Positions 1 through 9,896 of a stretch of 41,912 nt of DNA are shown in pieces. Source of the stretch: Allomyces macrogynus ATCC 38327. Its lineage: Eukaryota > Blastocladiomycota > Blastocladiomycetes > Blastocladiales > Blastocladiaceae. The DNA lies in contig GG745344.1 in the NCBI GenBank assembly GCA_000151295.1, positions 1,046,381 through 1,088,292 on the forward strand, given 5' to 3'. The notes beneath the pieces were generated by a model. It was not told the origin of the DNA and did not search any database. It was given only the letters and a program-made list of their open reading frames with translations. The position numbers and the translations under genes were made by a program. Every line of letters begins with the position of its first letter. The first letter of the stretch is position 1.

Positions 1-1
1 C

Positions 2-154
2 AGAGCGGTCCACAACGCGCGCAAGCAAATGTCCGTGTCGCAGTCGCAGCAGCAGGTGGCTGAGTCGGTGCCCGAGGCTGTGGTCGATCCGTTTGTGGCC
101 TACATGGCGGCGCGGAATGCGGGCGCGGTGTCGTCGGCACGCGCAATGCAGTGA
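2..154 (+). CDS. C-terminal end of an unidentified protein (partial)
   Basis: An open frame enters from the left edge and stops at a TGA at 152-154, giving about 50 residues. The tail is rich in Gln, Ser, Ala and Val and ends in the sequence ARAMQ. No domain is recognisable from this piece. It is called as coding because the frame is open from the edge and is followed by AT-richer, stop-rich sequence. It could also be the last exon of a spliced gene. Confidence 0.45.
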   Translation, partial: RAVHNARKQMSVSQSQQQVAESVPEAVVDPFVAYMAARNAGAVSSARAMQ

Positions 155-963
155 GCTGCTGGTGTGGTGTTTTGTCCTCTCATTCTCTACCCTTTCGTTT
201 GTCGGCATTTTAACCTTTTCGTTTTTTGAACCTCTTTGGCGCTCTCGGGTGCCGCATCGTGTTCCGTTTTTCGTGGAGCTGTGATTTGATGCAAAAAAAT
301 ACGGGCTGGTCTTTGGAATCGTTGTTGTCGTCGTTGTCATTGTCGCTCGTCTCGCTGGTCTCTGCTGAGCTCACAACGAGCATAAGATGTTCAGCGATGT
401 GGCTTGGGGCTTGGGTTGCTTGAGCGGCGATGTACATCAGCAAGGCAGGAAGCAAGGGAAACATATGTGCGAACCGCGGAAATGTTTTCGCGCACGATGC
501 TGCCGCCTGTTGCGCGCTCCTGCTCACACTGTCAGCATATCGTTCTGAAAAAAGTGTTCCACCTTGATGTTTCTCCAAGAGCGGGAAGCGCAGCCAACGC
601 CAAGCTCGCCACTGTGTTGCGACTGATGCTTCAGTGACAGTGTCAGAACGTGTTGACTCGTGGCCTGCAATCGGGGAATCAGGGGCTCGTTGTTGCGCCC
701 GTTGATGGGGCGTGCTCCTCTTTGTTGACTGCATCGTGGGGAGGAGATGAGTAGGTACTGCGTACGAATACGATACAGTGCTCAGTTTTTATGCAAGCAC
801 ACTACACTCCTTGCACCACTTCAAGGCGTCTCCCAACCTGAGTTTGAGCATCTGGAGGATCTTCCCCTTTCAGTTGCGGACCAACCACCCGCAATGAAGA
901 ACCACGACTTGACGCAAGATGCAACTTGATCCGCTTGAGAGAAGCGGGCACCCTCGCAGCACA
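155..963. other. Intergenic stretch, no convincing gene
   Basis: About 800 bases between the partial gene on the left and the first LRR-like family copy. It contains a short GTT/GTC-type trinucleotide run near 320-350. A minus-strand open frame at 210-734 is low in complexity (Asp/Asn/Ser runs) and has no recognisable motif, so it is not called. Confidence 0.5.
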
Positions 964-2275
964 ATGGCGATAACCCAACCTGCGGCCATTGGAGCGGCCC
1001 CAACCACTTTTGCCACGCTCCTTGTCGACCTGAAATTGATGGCCGCCGACCAGCTTCTCGCCAACGACAACAACACGGACGTTTTCGGCCAGTTCGTGTG
1101 CGCACCCTCGCCAATCGCGTCGGTGCTCTTGGCGCTGGGTTGCAGTGCGCCGCAGGAAATGCTTCGTTCACCAGCTGGCACGTTCAAGTCGATCTGCTCG
1201 CTGGGATTCCTCCCAACACGCTGTCCATGTACAATGGAATGCCCTTGCCAGTGCAGCTGCCTGAGTTTCCGACCAATCGCGTCTTGTCGCTCTCGCTTGT
1301 TGCAGGGCAAAAGTTGCTCAATCGCTATCACCAGATCAGACGCCTGAGGATCTTGTCCAAGCCCGCATATGCACCCGGTGTAGACATGGGGCGATTTTAC
1401 AACCAGGCTTCCCTCACTCGTAGAGCTTCACCTCCTTTTGCTGACATGGGACCCAGTCGTGGTCGTGCCAGCGCTTGTGACATTCCAGCACAGCTTTGAC
1501 GAGTCTCTCGTTGACGGTTATGTCAGAGTGGAACCAATCGGTTGTTGGGCTCGAGCTACCGCTCTTGCGTAAGCTCGAGCTTTGCATTGAATCGAGCAAT
1601 GATGACGACACTGCCCTGGAGGCTGTGCCTGCAGCTTCAGTGCTCCAATCTCTCCAAGTGACAACACGGTATGGCGCAGTGCTGCCAGGGGCAGTTGCAC
1701 AGTATGCCAGCACGCTGCACAGCCTTGCAGTGCGCGCGCAGGCGACAAGGAACATGGCAGTGGTATTGGGGAGACTGATTCCAATGCCGCCGTTTTCCGT
1801 GCTATGCTGTTATGATGGCTTGCCATGTGTGTTCTCTCAACTCATAGCTGGTTGCTCTGAGCTTGTGGCCCTCGAAACTTTCTCTCTTGATCCAGAGCCG
1901 ATGATCTCTATTCCGCCTGGTATGCAGCGTCTCACGCTGGCATACCTGACTGGACTGCTCACTGAGGTTGCCATGATTGCGGAACTCACGAACCGTCTGC
2001 TGACACCGCGGCTGGACTCTGTTCACATGCACACATGCACCGGAGTGTTGAAATGGCCGTCCCGGATTTTCCATGGCTGAACCTCAAGACTGTAGCAATC
2101 TGGGGTGGCGACCGATCCGCTATCGCTATCCGCAGTGCTGCGCTCGATGTGCTGCCCAACCTCGCCACACTGAAGCTCCCACCAAACGTGTCTTGGATCG
2201 GCGGAGCGCCAACCCTCCGCGAGTCACGTCTCCGACTGCTTGTCGAGGATTGTTTGATGTTTGGGCGATGAAGCG
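964..2275 (+). pseudogene. F-box-like/LRR-like family, frameshifted copy
   Basis: This stretch matches the two intact family members downstream, but only if the frame is switched about four times. It starts at an ATG at 964 followed by the F-box-like segment (TTFATL, then FGQF). The frame changes near 1160, again near 1495, again near 2060, and once more near 2210, where PRVTS-like sequence reappears in another frame. The middle part keeps family landmarks such as AQYASTL and ALDVLPNLATL. The 3' third, including the conserved C-terminal module, is missing. It is therefore both frameshifted and truncated. Base composition is close to the intact copies, so the decay may be fairly recent. Introns are unlikely to explain the frame changes, because the intact copies are intronless across the same positions. 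Confidence 0.75.
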
Positions 2276-2408
2276 TGAAAGTCTGTTGAAGCGTTGCAAA
2301 CTGACAGCAACAATAAGTTTGTGCAGGTCTGTCACTGTCAGTTGGATCAAAACGGAAGCCTGCGGTCAAATTTGGCGATGTTTGGCTTGCCAATGTGTTG
2401 CTCAAGCG

Positions 2409-2452
2409 AGGCATCCACATCCACATTCGCATCCACATCTGCATCCAACCAA
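2409..2452 (+). repeat. Imperfect CATCCA/CATCTG hexamer run
   Basis: A short run of imperfect hexamers (CATCCA, CATTCG, CATCTG) lies just upstream of the second family copy. It would encode an alternating His/Ile stretch if the upstream in-frame ATG at 2395 were used. That makes the later start at 2530 more credible. Confidence 0.5.
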
Positions 2453-2529
2453 CTCCCGCTCACACCATGGACCGACTTGGTGCACAAGAAACGCATATAG
2501 AAGCTTTGACAACATGCAATGACGTTGGC

Positions 2530-4428
2530 ATGACGGCGAACACAGAGATTTTGATCAATGTTGCACCGGCCAACCTTGCAAAGCTTCCTGCCGACGTGCA
2601 ATACTTGGTCATCAAACACATCCTCGCCAGCAACCCCAGCAAGGATCTTGTCGGCCAATTTGTGCGCCCACACACATCGACTGCGTCGACGCTCATGGCG
2701 CTGCTCCGCGTGTGCCGCACATGGCAATCTGCTGTAAACGCCAAGTTCCCTGGTTGGCATCTCGCTCTTGACCTGCTAGCAAAACGCACCGAGCCGTTCT
2801 CCGCTCACGAAGGCGGCGCGAACTCGCTGCGTCGTGTGGTCATTACAGAGCCCTTGCCGTGTATTCCGACTGAGCATATCAAGTCGCTTGCTCTGATGGC
2901 TGATGGAAACTTGGTCCAACGCATGAACGAGAACCAAGCAGAGGCACGATTTGATCCCTTGCGCGCGAACGTGGGCCTTGCGCGGATCACGGCGTGGGCG
3001 CCCACTGTTACGCAGTTGCTCCTCAATCCGCTCCTCTGGGAGCCAGTCGCGATCTTGCCCGCACTCACAGCATGGAGCGCGACATTGACCGTGCTGTCAC
3101 TGACGGTGACGCCCAGCTGGAATCGAGCGGCAGTTGGGCTTGAGCTCCCGGTGCTTCGCACTCTCATCATTTCCAACAACGCGACCATGCGCACAAGGGA
3201 TGACGGCACTGACATAAATGCCCTACCGATTGCGCCGAAAATGGAGACGCTGCAGGTGAGTCTGAAGGGCGCAGTCTTACCCGAGGCCATCGCTCAATAT
3301 GCCAGCACACTTCGCTCCCTGACGGTCATGGCGGATGGCCAGACTAGGGTTGAGTCGACAATGCCATCCTGGCCAGCGCTGCGCAAATTTACGGGCTCGC
3401 CTCAAGTCTTTTTCCAGCTTATTGACGGCCAATCGGAGCTACCAGCCTTGGTGCATCTCTCGCTGCTCTTTGCTGCCGACCCCGCCAAACCAGCGCAGTT
3501 TGCGGCTGTTCCGTACGACTTGCCGCATCTCGCGCTGCCCAATCTGACCACCCTGTCTGCGAGAGTCACATTGGTCGCTTATCTCACAAACCGGCTTTAC
3601 GCGCCACGCCTCGCGTTTCTCCACATGAACCTTGGCACTGAATCGGCCATCCCAGACCTACCCTGGCCGTCCATCACGACTGTGAAAATCCTGATGCAGT
3701 TTGGAGCACCATTGGGTCCCGTCGCGATCCGCGGTTCCATGCTGGACTCGCTTCCCAATCTCGCCACTCTGCAGCTGCCACCAATCGTGAAGTGGGTCTG
3801 TGGAATCCCACCCATTCTCCCGCACACTACGGACTTGAAAGCATCGCCAGACACGTTTGCAAGTTTTACGCATCACGCCCTGCCATCACTTACGCACGCT
3901 GCCGCCGATATGCTTCCGTCACCGCTCCTTGCGCTACCCGCCGCTTGCGTACGCACGCTTCGCCGACTGGATGCGATGGCAGTCCATCCACAGCTTGTCG
4001 AATCACTCGCGCGCATGCCAGCGCTCAAGACGTTGCGCCTGGCGCGCATTCAGGAACCGCAGCCGCTCGCCGAGTGGCGGCTTGTTTATGTGCAGGGCAA
4101 TCCAATCTGGTCGGTGGTGCCAGCGACGCGGGCCAGGAACCGGATCGCCGACAAGCTCGTGGTTGAGGTGGGTGCGGTCGATGATGTCGAGCAGATGGCC
4201 GTGGAGATCAAGAAAATGGCGTATTGGTGCGCCGAGTCCGCTCTGCTGGTCGATGGGATCCTGGTCCATCAGAATGGCGCGAGCGAGGAGGATTGGTTCC
4301 CTGTCAACGTGCAAATCGTCTCAGAAGCGGGTTCACAGGTGCGGCAGCGGGTGGAGGCGTTGGTCGAGGAGCTGAAAGAGCAATACGAGATTGCGGCACG
4401 GATTGGGGGCGCGAGCACGTCACAGTGA
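2530..4428 (+). CDS. F-box-like/LRR-like family protein, intact copy A
   Basis: Single-exon frame of 632 residues. Residues about 18-77 look like a divergent F-box: LPADVQ opens it, and LRVCRTWQSAV closes it like the usual VCRxW end. The next 400 or so residues are Leu-rich repeat-like, with recurring LxxLxL units, conserved Trp-Pro pairs and a LDSLPNLATLQLP block. The last 130 or so residues form a separate conserved module that opens with EWRLVYVQGNP and includes DKLVVEVGAV. By analogy with F-box/LRR proteins it may be a substrate adaptor for an SCF ubiquitin ligase; that is inference. The open frame extends upstream to 2395, but the ATG at 2530 aligns with the starts of the sister copies and avoids a His/Ile repeat. 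The neighbouring genes are paralogues in tandem. Confidence 0.75.
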   Translation: MTANTEILINVAPANLAKLPADVQYLVIKHILASNPSKDLVGQFVRPHTSTASTLMALLRVCRTWQSAVNAKFPGWHLALDLLAKRTEPFSAHEGGANSLRRVVITEPLPCIPTEHIKSLALMADGNLVQRMNENQAEARFDPLRANVGLARITAWAPTVTQLLLNPLLWEPVAILPALTAWSATLTVLSLTVTPSWNRAAVGLELPVLRTLIISNNATMRTRDDGTDINALPIAPKMETLQVSLKGAVLPEAIAQYASTLRSLTVMADGQTRVESTMPSWPALRKFTGSPQVFFQLIDGQSELPALVHLSLLFAADPAKPAQFAAVPYDLPHLALPNLTTLSARVTLVAYLTNRLYAPRLAFLHMNLGTESAIPDLPWPSITTVKILMQFGAPLGPVAIRGSMLDSLPNLATLQLPPIVKWVCGIPPILPHTTDLKASPDTFASFTHHALPSLTHAAADMLPSPLLALPAACVRTLRRLDAMAVHPQLVESLARMPALKTLRLARIQEPQPLAEWRLVYVQGNPIWSVVPATRARNRIADKLVVEVGAVDDVEQMAVEIKKMAYWCAESALLVDGILVHQNGASEEDWFPVNVQIVSEAGSQVRQRVEALVEELKEQYEIAARIGGASTSQ

Positions 4429-5028
4429 TCATCAAGAGGAGTGTGATGCGGAATCCTATTGCTGTTTTGAACACAAAGCTGCCTGGTGGCACTTTGGCTA
4501 ACTGTTTGTTTCGAAAAGCGGCATCTTGACGGCCTCCACCTGCAAGCTTACTGCCAGCCTGCACAGGTGGCCCTCCCAGACACACGCGTATCGAAATGAA
4601 GTAGGCCACGGAACGAGTGCCTGCTGCTTTTTCACGGTAGCACCAGTTCCCAGCTTCGGTTCGCACGGATGCGAATCTTGATCTACGCTTCTGTCTGACG
4701 TACATCCAATGGTCCAAATTGCGGGATGAGTGACGGACACGAAGCCGGCCAAGTTCGAGATGTTGTTGGCGAAGCTCACAAATGGATCACAGTCAAACAT
4801 AGCAGCATCAGCCCCTCTCACGCTTTAGTTGCATCGGACGCTCCACTTCCACGTCAGAACGTTAGCACCTTGCAACCTCAGCTTGAACACGCACCAAAAT
4901 TTGTTGCCTTTTGTTGCCTCGCGATAGTCCAAACTCCAAAGTCCAAATCAACCCGCGTTCACGCCGTGGAACAACCTGCAGCAAAAGACGCGCGGGACGT
5001 ACAACTAGCAGTGCGACAGGCCAGCGCG
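4429..5028. other. Spacer between tandem family copies
   Basis: Six hundred bases between intact copies A and B. The frame of copy B stays open upstream to an ATG at 4726. The extra 101 residues have no counterpart in the sister copies, so I treat them as 5' leader. I see no other gene. The spacer should hold the promoter of copy B, but no TATA box is evident. Confidence 0.45.
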
Positions 5029-6957
5029 ATGACGGCAATGGCCTCTCATCCCACTGCCAGCGCGACAGTGGCTCGCCCGACCACCTTTGCAATACTTCCT
5101 GGCGATGTGCAATTGATCGTCGTCGAGCAAATTCTCGCGAGCAGACACATGACGGACCTTTTCGGCCAGTTTGTGCGCGCGCGCTCGCCGACTGCATCGA
5201 CGCTCATTGCGCTTCGGCGCGTGTCCCGCGCGTGGCAAGCTGCGGTGGACGCCCGGTTTCCTGGCTGGCACGTAGTCGTCGAGCTGCTCGAGGGCACCAG
5301 CGACACGCCGCTACCCGAGAGCGACCGGAGCAACAAGTGCGAGAAGATCCTGTTGGCGCAATTGCCGTGCATTCCGGCCCACCATGTCATGTCGCTCGCG
5401 CTGACGGCAAACCGGGCCTTGCTCAAAACACGTCCAAGCGACAGTTTCGTGACCATGCGTGCACCCAACGTGGACATTTCTCGCATCACGGTTTGGCAGC
5501 CCATGCTTGCAGACCTCTGCCTAAAATCTTTCCTCATCTGGGAGCCGGTTGCGGTCGTGCCAATGCTCATGGCATGGAGCGCAACGTTGACGAGTCTATC
5601 CTTGAACGTTGCACCTGGCTGGAGTCGAGCGGCAGCGGGCCTTGTTCTCCCGGTCTTGCAAGAGCTCGACTTTTCTGTTGACACGACCACTTCTAGGAGT
5701 GCTTACGACACAGAGTTGAAGGTGCTCCCAGCTGCGCCACGTCTTGAATCATTAGAGATTAGTTTACGGGACGCAGTGTTACCCGGGGTCATTGCGCAAT
5801 ATGCCAGCACCCTGCGTACTCTGATTGTCACCGCCAAAGGGATTACAGAGAGCGGCCCGTCGCCGATGCCGCATTGGGCCGTCCTCCGCAGTTACTCGGG
5901 TAGCTCGCATGTCTTCTTCCAGCTTATTGCTGGCCAGTCTGAGCTTCCAACACTTTCGTCCCTATCGCTCTGGGCCCCAACCGTCATCCCTACTCTTGCG
6001 CATTTTACTGCTGTTCCAAATGACTTGCCACGCCTTGTGTTGCCAAGTCTGACCAATCTGTCCGCGGGTGTTGCTTTGATGACGGTCCTCAAGCGTTGGC
6101 TGGTCATGCCACGGCTTGCGTCCCTCGACCTGCACATTGACACTGAAACAGTGGTCTCAGATTTACCGTGGCCGTCACTTACAGCCGTTGGGGTCGCGAA
6201 CGCAGTGAGAACGCCCCGGACTGTGGCAACGATTCGCGGTGCCACACTCGATGCTCTCCCAAACCTCGCAATTCTCCGGCTTCCAGTAACCGTGACTTGG
6301 ATTGAAGGTATCCCACCAACACTGCCGCGCGTCACGTCTCTCACGGCGTCGCCAGCCACGCTTGCAAGCTTTCCAGAACATGCGCTCCCAGTACTCGAGA
6401 AAGTCGCCACCAATATGCACAAAACGCCGCTGTGCATTCTCCCCGCAGCATGCATGCACACGCTCCGACGAGTGAGTGCACCAGTTACTCACCCACGTCT
6501 CCTTGAAATGCTGTCGCGCATGCCGAGGCTCGAGTATCTCGACTTGAGGCTTTGGAATGACAGTTACAGGACGGTACCCCTCGAGTGGCGGCTCGTGTAC
6601 CTGCAGGGGAACCCAGTCTGGTCCACAGTGCCAGCAATGGCGCTTGGAACCAGGGTTGTGGACAAGCTTGCCGTTGATGTGGGCGCAGTCAATGATATTG
6701 AGCGCATGGCCATGGAACTTGGGAGTATGGCGCGGTGGTGCGCAAATGGTTCCTTGCCCGTCAATGGGGTCACTGCGACACAGCTGTTCGTTGGGGACGA
6801 GGATGGCCGGTTTCCGGTGGACGTGCATGTCGCGTCAGACGCCAGTGTTGAGGTGCTGCAGCGCGTGAAGGAGCTGGTCGAGGACATGAAGGCGGACGGG
6901 ATTGTTGCGCGCGTCGTGAACGAACCGGGTGTGAGTGCGCCCTCATCGCGACCATGA
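5029..6957 (+). CDS. F-box-like/LRR-like family protein, intact copy B
   Basis: Single-exon frame of 642 residues, nearly the same length as copy A when both start at the aligned ATG. An ATG nine bases further on is also possible. The F-box-like segment is at about residues 22-80 (LPGDVQLIVVEQIL, then RRVSRAWQAAVDARF). Leu-rich repeat-like sequence follows, including the landmark ATLDALPNLAILRLP. The C-terminal module begins at EWRLVYLQGNPVWS and includes DKLAVDVGAV and the RVKELVEDMK helix. The two copies look roughly half identical by eye, so the duplication is not recent. A ubiquitin-ligase adaptor or other recognition role is plausible from the architecture but unproven. An N-terminal F-box plus LRR protein that binds no Skp1 remains an alternative. 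Confidence 0.75.
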   Translation: MTAMASHPTASATVARPTTFAILPGDVQLIVVEQILASRHMTDLFGQFVRARSPTASTLIALRRVSRAWQAAVDARFPGWHVVVELLEGTSDTPLPESDRSNKCEKILLAQLPCIPAHHVMSLALTANRALLKTRPSDSFVTMRAPNVDISRITVWQPMLADLCLKSFLIWEPVAVVPMLMAWSATLTSLSLNVAPGWSRAAAGLVLPVLQELDFSVDTTTSRSAYDTELKVLPAAPRLESLEISLRDAVLPGVIAQYASTLRTLIVTAKGITESGPSPMPHWAVLRSYSGSSHVFFQLIAGQSELPTLSSLSLWAPTVIPTLAHFTAVPNDLPRLVLPSLTNLSAGVALMTVLKRWLVMPRLASLDLHIDTETVVSDLPWPSLTAVGVANAVRTPRTVATIRGATLDALPNLAILRLPVTVTWIEGIPPTLPRVTSLTASPATLASFPEHALPVLEKVATNMHKTPLCILPAACMHTLRRVSAPVTHPRLLEMLSRMPRLEYLDLRLWNDSYRTVPLEWRLVYLQGNPVWSTVPAMALGTRVVDKLAVDVGAVNDIERMAMELGSMARWCANGSLPVNGVTATQLFVGDEDGRFPVDVHVASDASVEVLQRVKELVEDMKADGIVARVVNEPGVSAPSSRP

Positions 6958-7199
6958 TTTGTTTAATGTTGGCGTTTGATGTTGGTATTTTTGTTTGCAG
7001 TTCGTTTGGATCGCAGCCCCCGTTTTGGAATGACCAGCGCAAGTTTCGCGATCTGGAACCGATCATCATCACTTTTCGCCTTCACATTGACCAGCTATTG
7101 CTCCAGAGCCGTCAATAGTTACATCGCGCATTGCAATTCATCTCATTGCGCATGTGAGCTGTTAAGTATCTGCATGACCATGGGCAACTCGCCAAAGCA

Positions 7200-7723
7200 T
7201 GCATTCCTTGTCCCCATTGCGCATACTTCACTGCCTGTTGCATGCCATTGCACGCTCCGCGAACTGCACGTCGGAGCGATCGACCTCCAACTTATCGAGT
7301 CGCTCGCGTTCATACCAAGGCTCGAGCAGCTCATCGTGAGCTGCATTCGCATGGACCCGTCTGAGCCGCCACTTGCCGAATTGCTGCTCGTCTACCTGCA
7401 GGGCAGCCCAGTCTGGTCGGTGGTGCCAAAGAGCAAGCCTTGGGACTGCATGATCGAAAAGCTTGAGGTCCAAGTCCTAGAAGAGGTGGACGACGTTGAG
7501 CGGATGGTCGAGGAATGGGGACATAGCACGTTGGTGCGCCGAGAATTTCGGGAGAGATGATGAGGACGAGGAGATCCAGCTCCCAGTGAACGTGCGTGTC
7601 GCGCCGGAAGCTGGCGTGGAATTGCGGCAGCGATTGAAGGAGATAGTTCAAACTTTGCGGGAGGACAGGATCCAGGCGCATGTCGTCGTTGGCTCATGCC
7701 CTCTGTTGTCTTCACTGCCATGA
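7200..7723 (+). pseudogene. C-terminal fragment of the F-box/LRR-like family
   Basis: Only the last part of the family is present. It opens near LPVACHCTLRELHV, which corresponds to the LPAACxxTLRR segment of the intact copies. It continues through LLVYLQGSPVWSVVP and KLEVQVLEEVDDVERM. The frame then shifts near 7510-7555, and the end of the module (RWCAENF, then LPVNVRVAPEAG and RQRLKEIV) lies in another frame up to a TGA at 7721-7723. The F-box and most repeats are absent. A spliced short gene seems unlikely, because no GT-AG pair joins the two frames neatly. Confidence 0.7.
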
Positions 7724-7864
7724 GTGTGCCGCAGTCTTTGTTCTTGTGCATGATGCTGTCCTTTTGATGGTGCTGCTAAAATGCATTTGTATGGTGCTCG
7801 AGGTTGTTGCTCTCAGAGGCCAGGTCATGCATGACCCACGTTAATCAGAACTGACCGCCCTACA

Positions 7865-8005
7865 GTCGAACTTGCCAAGCGAAGAGCGCGGTTCCCGATC
7901 GATGGTGAGCACGAGGAGGACTGTTTCCCTGTTGGCGTGTATATCGTGCCGAAAGCAGGCTCGACAGCGGGACAGCGGGTGGAAATAAGTAATGGACGGG
8001 ATGTG
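7865..8005 (+). pseudogene. Small scrap of the family C-terminal module
   Basis: A further short piece reads EEDCFPVGVYIVPKAGS followed by GQRVE. It matches the FPVxVxxxSxAxxxVxQRV segment near the end of the intact copies. Nothing of the upstream domains is present. It shows that unequal exchange or truncation has left repeated 3' ends in this array. Confidence 0.5.
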
Positions 8006-8856
8006 AAGGAGAGACAGGATGACGCAGTCGGCAATCGAGGATCGGTGTGAAGTTCGGCTCGCAGACCCTGGCTGTCTTGAACATGATCATCATAACGGCG
8101 CATCCTCACGAGCGGTGGGTCGAAAACAAAACCCACATTTCCTGTTAGGTATCAAACAACGACAATTGCCGGATCCGTTCACTCCCAAACAACACTTCAT
8201 CTGCTCCACCAACACAATTCCTTCGCGCTTCATTGCTTCCTTCTTCTTCTTACCCCTGTTCTTGCACCTCGGTTGCGGATTCTTCGCGCCGCCACCGCGG
8301 CACGAACTACTCTCCGCACCAGCGGTCGGCGCGCACTCTGTGATCAGGTTCGGCTTGACGCCAAACTTCTCTTCGAGCGCCAGAAGCACAATCAAGTTCA
8401 GGTCCACGTCAGTCCCACATGAGACGACCTAGTTTGCTTTTCTTTGCTCTTTGCTGTTTGTGGGCCTGCCAACCATTCCTTCGCGCCCTCCCGATGCTGT
8501 GGCCACAGGCACTCTCGCTTTGAGGTGGAGAGCGTGGTGCTCCTCGCTGAAAATCGATCTGTTCTGCAGGAGCTGCGGATTCATGGCTGTGGACCACTGT
8601 GGTGACGCTCGGTGCGAATAACAAAGCCGATTTATCTCTCCACCGCTTCTTTGGTGCGGGCGGGAATCAACCACCGAAAAGCCAGATGTGCGGACAGCCG
8701 GGGCCCTGAATCGGTCAACAAACACCACAGCGGCACATTCGAAAACGAAACGGACTCGACGCGGACGCACGAACTCCACCCCGCGCCGATCCTCTGTACA
8801 AACTTGATGCGCCCCACATGTCCGCTCGCGCGCACCATCTACCTCCTGCGATCCAT
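8006..8856. other. Intergenic stretch, no convincing gene
   Basis: About 850 bases between the family array and the 3' end of the minus-strand gene at 8857. Short minus-strand frames exist at 8090-8407 and 8429-8779. They show no ATG-initiated, conserved or domain-like protein that I can defend. Confidence 0.4.
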
Positions 8857-9896
8857 CTACGCCGCCGGTCGCCCGTACCGCGCCTCCGACAAGAGACTAA
8901 AATCGGACCCGAGCGACAAGTCCGAGATGAACGACGACGCGAGGTCGGAATCGTCTGAGAGCGCCGAGAGCACGTCGTCGCGGTCGTCCTCCAAATCTTG
9001 CTGCAATTGCGCCATCGCATCCACTTCGTTCCCGCCGGACTCGGACGAGTCCGACGAATGCGACGGGAAGACCGCCGGCGCGGTCGCGGTGGGGGACGTC
9101 GACAGCGCCGACCCGTTGGCCGAGTCGGTCGAGGACGTGTGCGAGACGCGGCGCGCGCGGCGCGGAACGGTCGACTCGTAAGGCCGCGGCAACGCGAGGG
9201 AGGTGCCGGTCGTGTCGGTCGGGGACGGGGAAAGTGGGGACGCCGTCGTGGTCGCGAGCGAGACGGGCGCGTGGCCCCAGGCAATGTCCTCGTCGTTGGC
9301 GACAGCCGGGTCGGCGTCGGCGTGGTCAATAATGTCGGTTGCGGCGGCCCCTACGGTCGAGGGCGGCCAATGCATGGCCGTGACCGACAACTGCGTGCGG
9401 CGCAGCTCGAGCCGCTCCTTGCGCACGAGCAGCCGGCGCAGCTTGGCGTCGGTCTTGGCGAGCTCCGAGTCGAGCGAGTCGGCGTCGAGCTGCGACAGGT
9501 GCACCGGGGCGGCCGAGACGGGACTGGGCGTCCGCGCGCGATTCACCGCAGCCGCTGCCTCCACGGCGTCGGGTTCCGCAATGTCGCTTGGGGCGGGGGA
9601 CGGTAACCTGCGCGCGTCGTCGTCGTTGTCGTCGAGCTGCTGTTGCTGCTGCTTTTCTTCCAGTTCTTGCTGCTGTTGACGCTCCTCGTGCTCGCGGCGC
9701 ATCGCGCGCACGCCCGCACGCCCGCCGCGACGACGGCGCGCCATCGGCGGTTGTGGCCGCAGGGGCTTTTCGAGGGCAATGATCGAGTAGAGCGCGGCGG
9801 CGCCGCGGCGACGGCGAGGCCGACGGCGGCCATCGTTGAGACGTGGCCGGCGCTGCCGGTCGCGGCCGCGGCGGTGGACATGGCGGCGTCGGACAT
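8857..9896 (-). CDS. Putative membrane-anchored coiled-coil protein, one frameshift
   Basis: Best read as a protein of about 345 residues starting at the ATG at 9896 (MSDAAMST). An N-terminal hydrophobic segment (GLAVAAA, then ALYSIIALEK) is split between two frames inside a GC-only run near 9795-9815, so either a one-base error or a real frameshift lies there. A basic patch follows (MARRRRGGRAG), then a Gln/Glu-rich coiled coil (ERQQQQELEEKQQQQQ). A second short charged helix (LAKTDAKLRRLLVRKERLELR) precedes a long Ser/Asp/Thr-rich tail ending DFSLLSEARYGRPAA. The main frame also stays open upstream to 10158, but that extension is a His/Arg-rich composition artefact. I do not recognise the family. 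A type of organelle-membrane tether is possible but is only a guess from architecture. Confidence 0.5.

Noticed and set aside
210..734. Minus-strand open frame of 174 codons
   Set aside because: Its composition is Asp/Asn/Ser-rich and follows trinucleotide repeats on the other strand. There is no domain, and codon use is unlike the neighbouring genes.
8090..8407. Minus-strand peptide with LIVLLALEEKFGV, reminiscent of an acyl-carrier helix
   Set aside because: The frame has no ATG, lacks the DSL phosphopantetheine-site motif, and continues into a lysine run. Chance resemblance is more likely.
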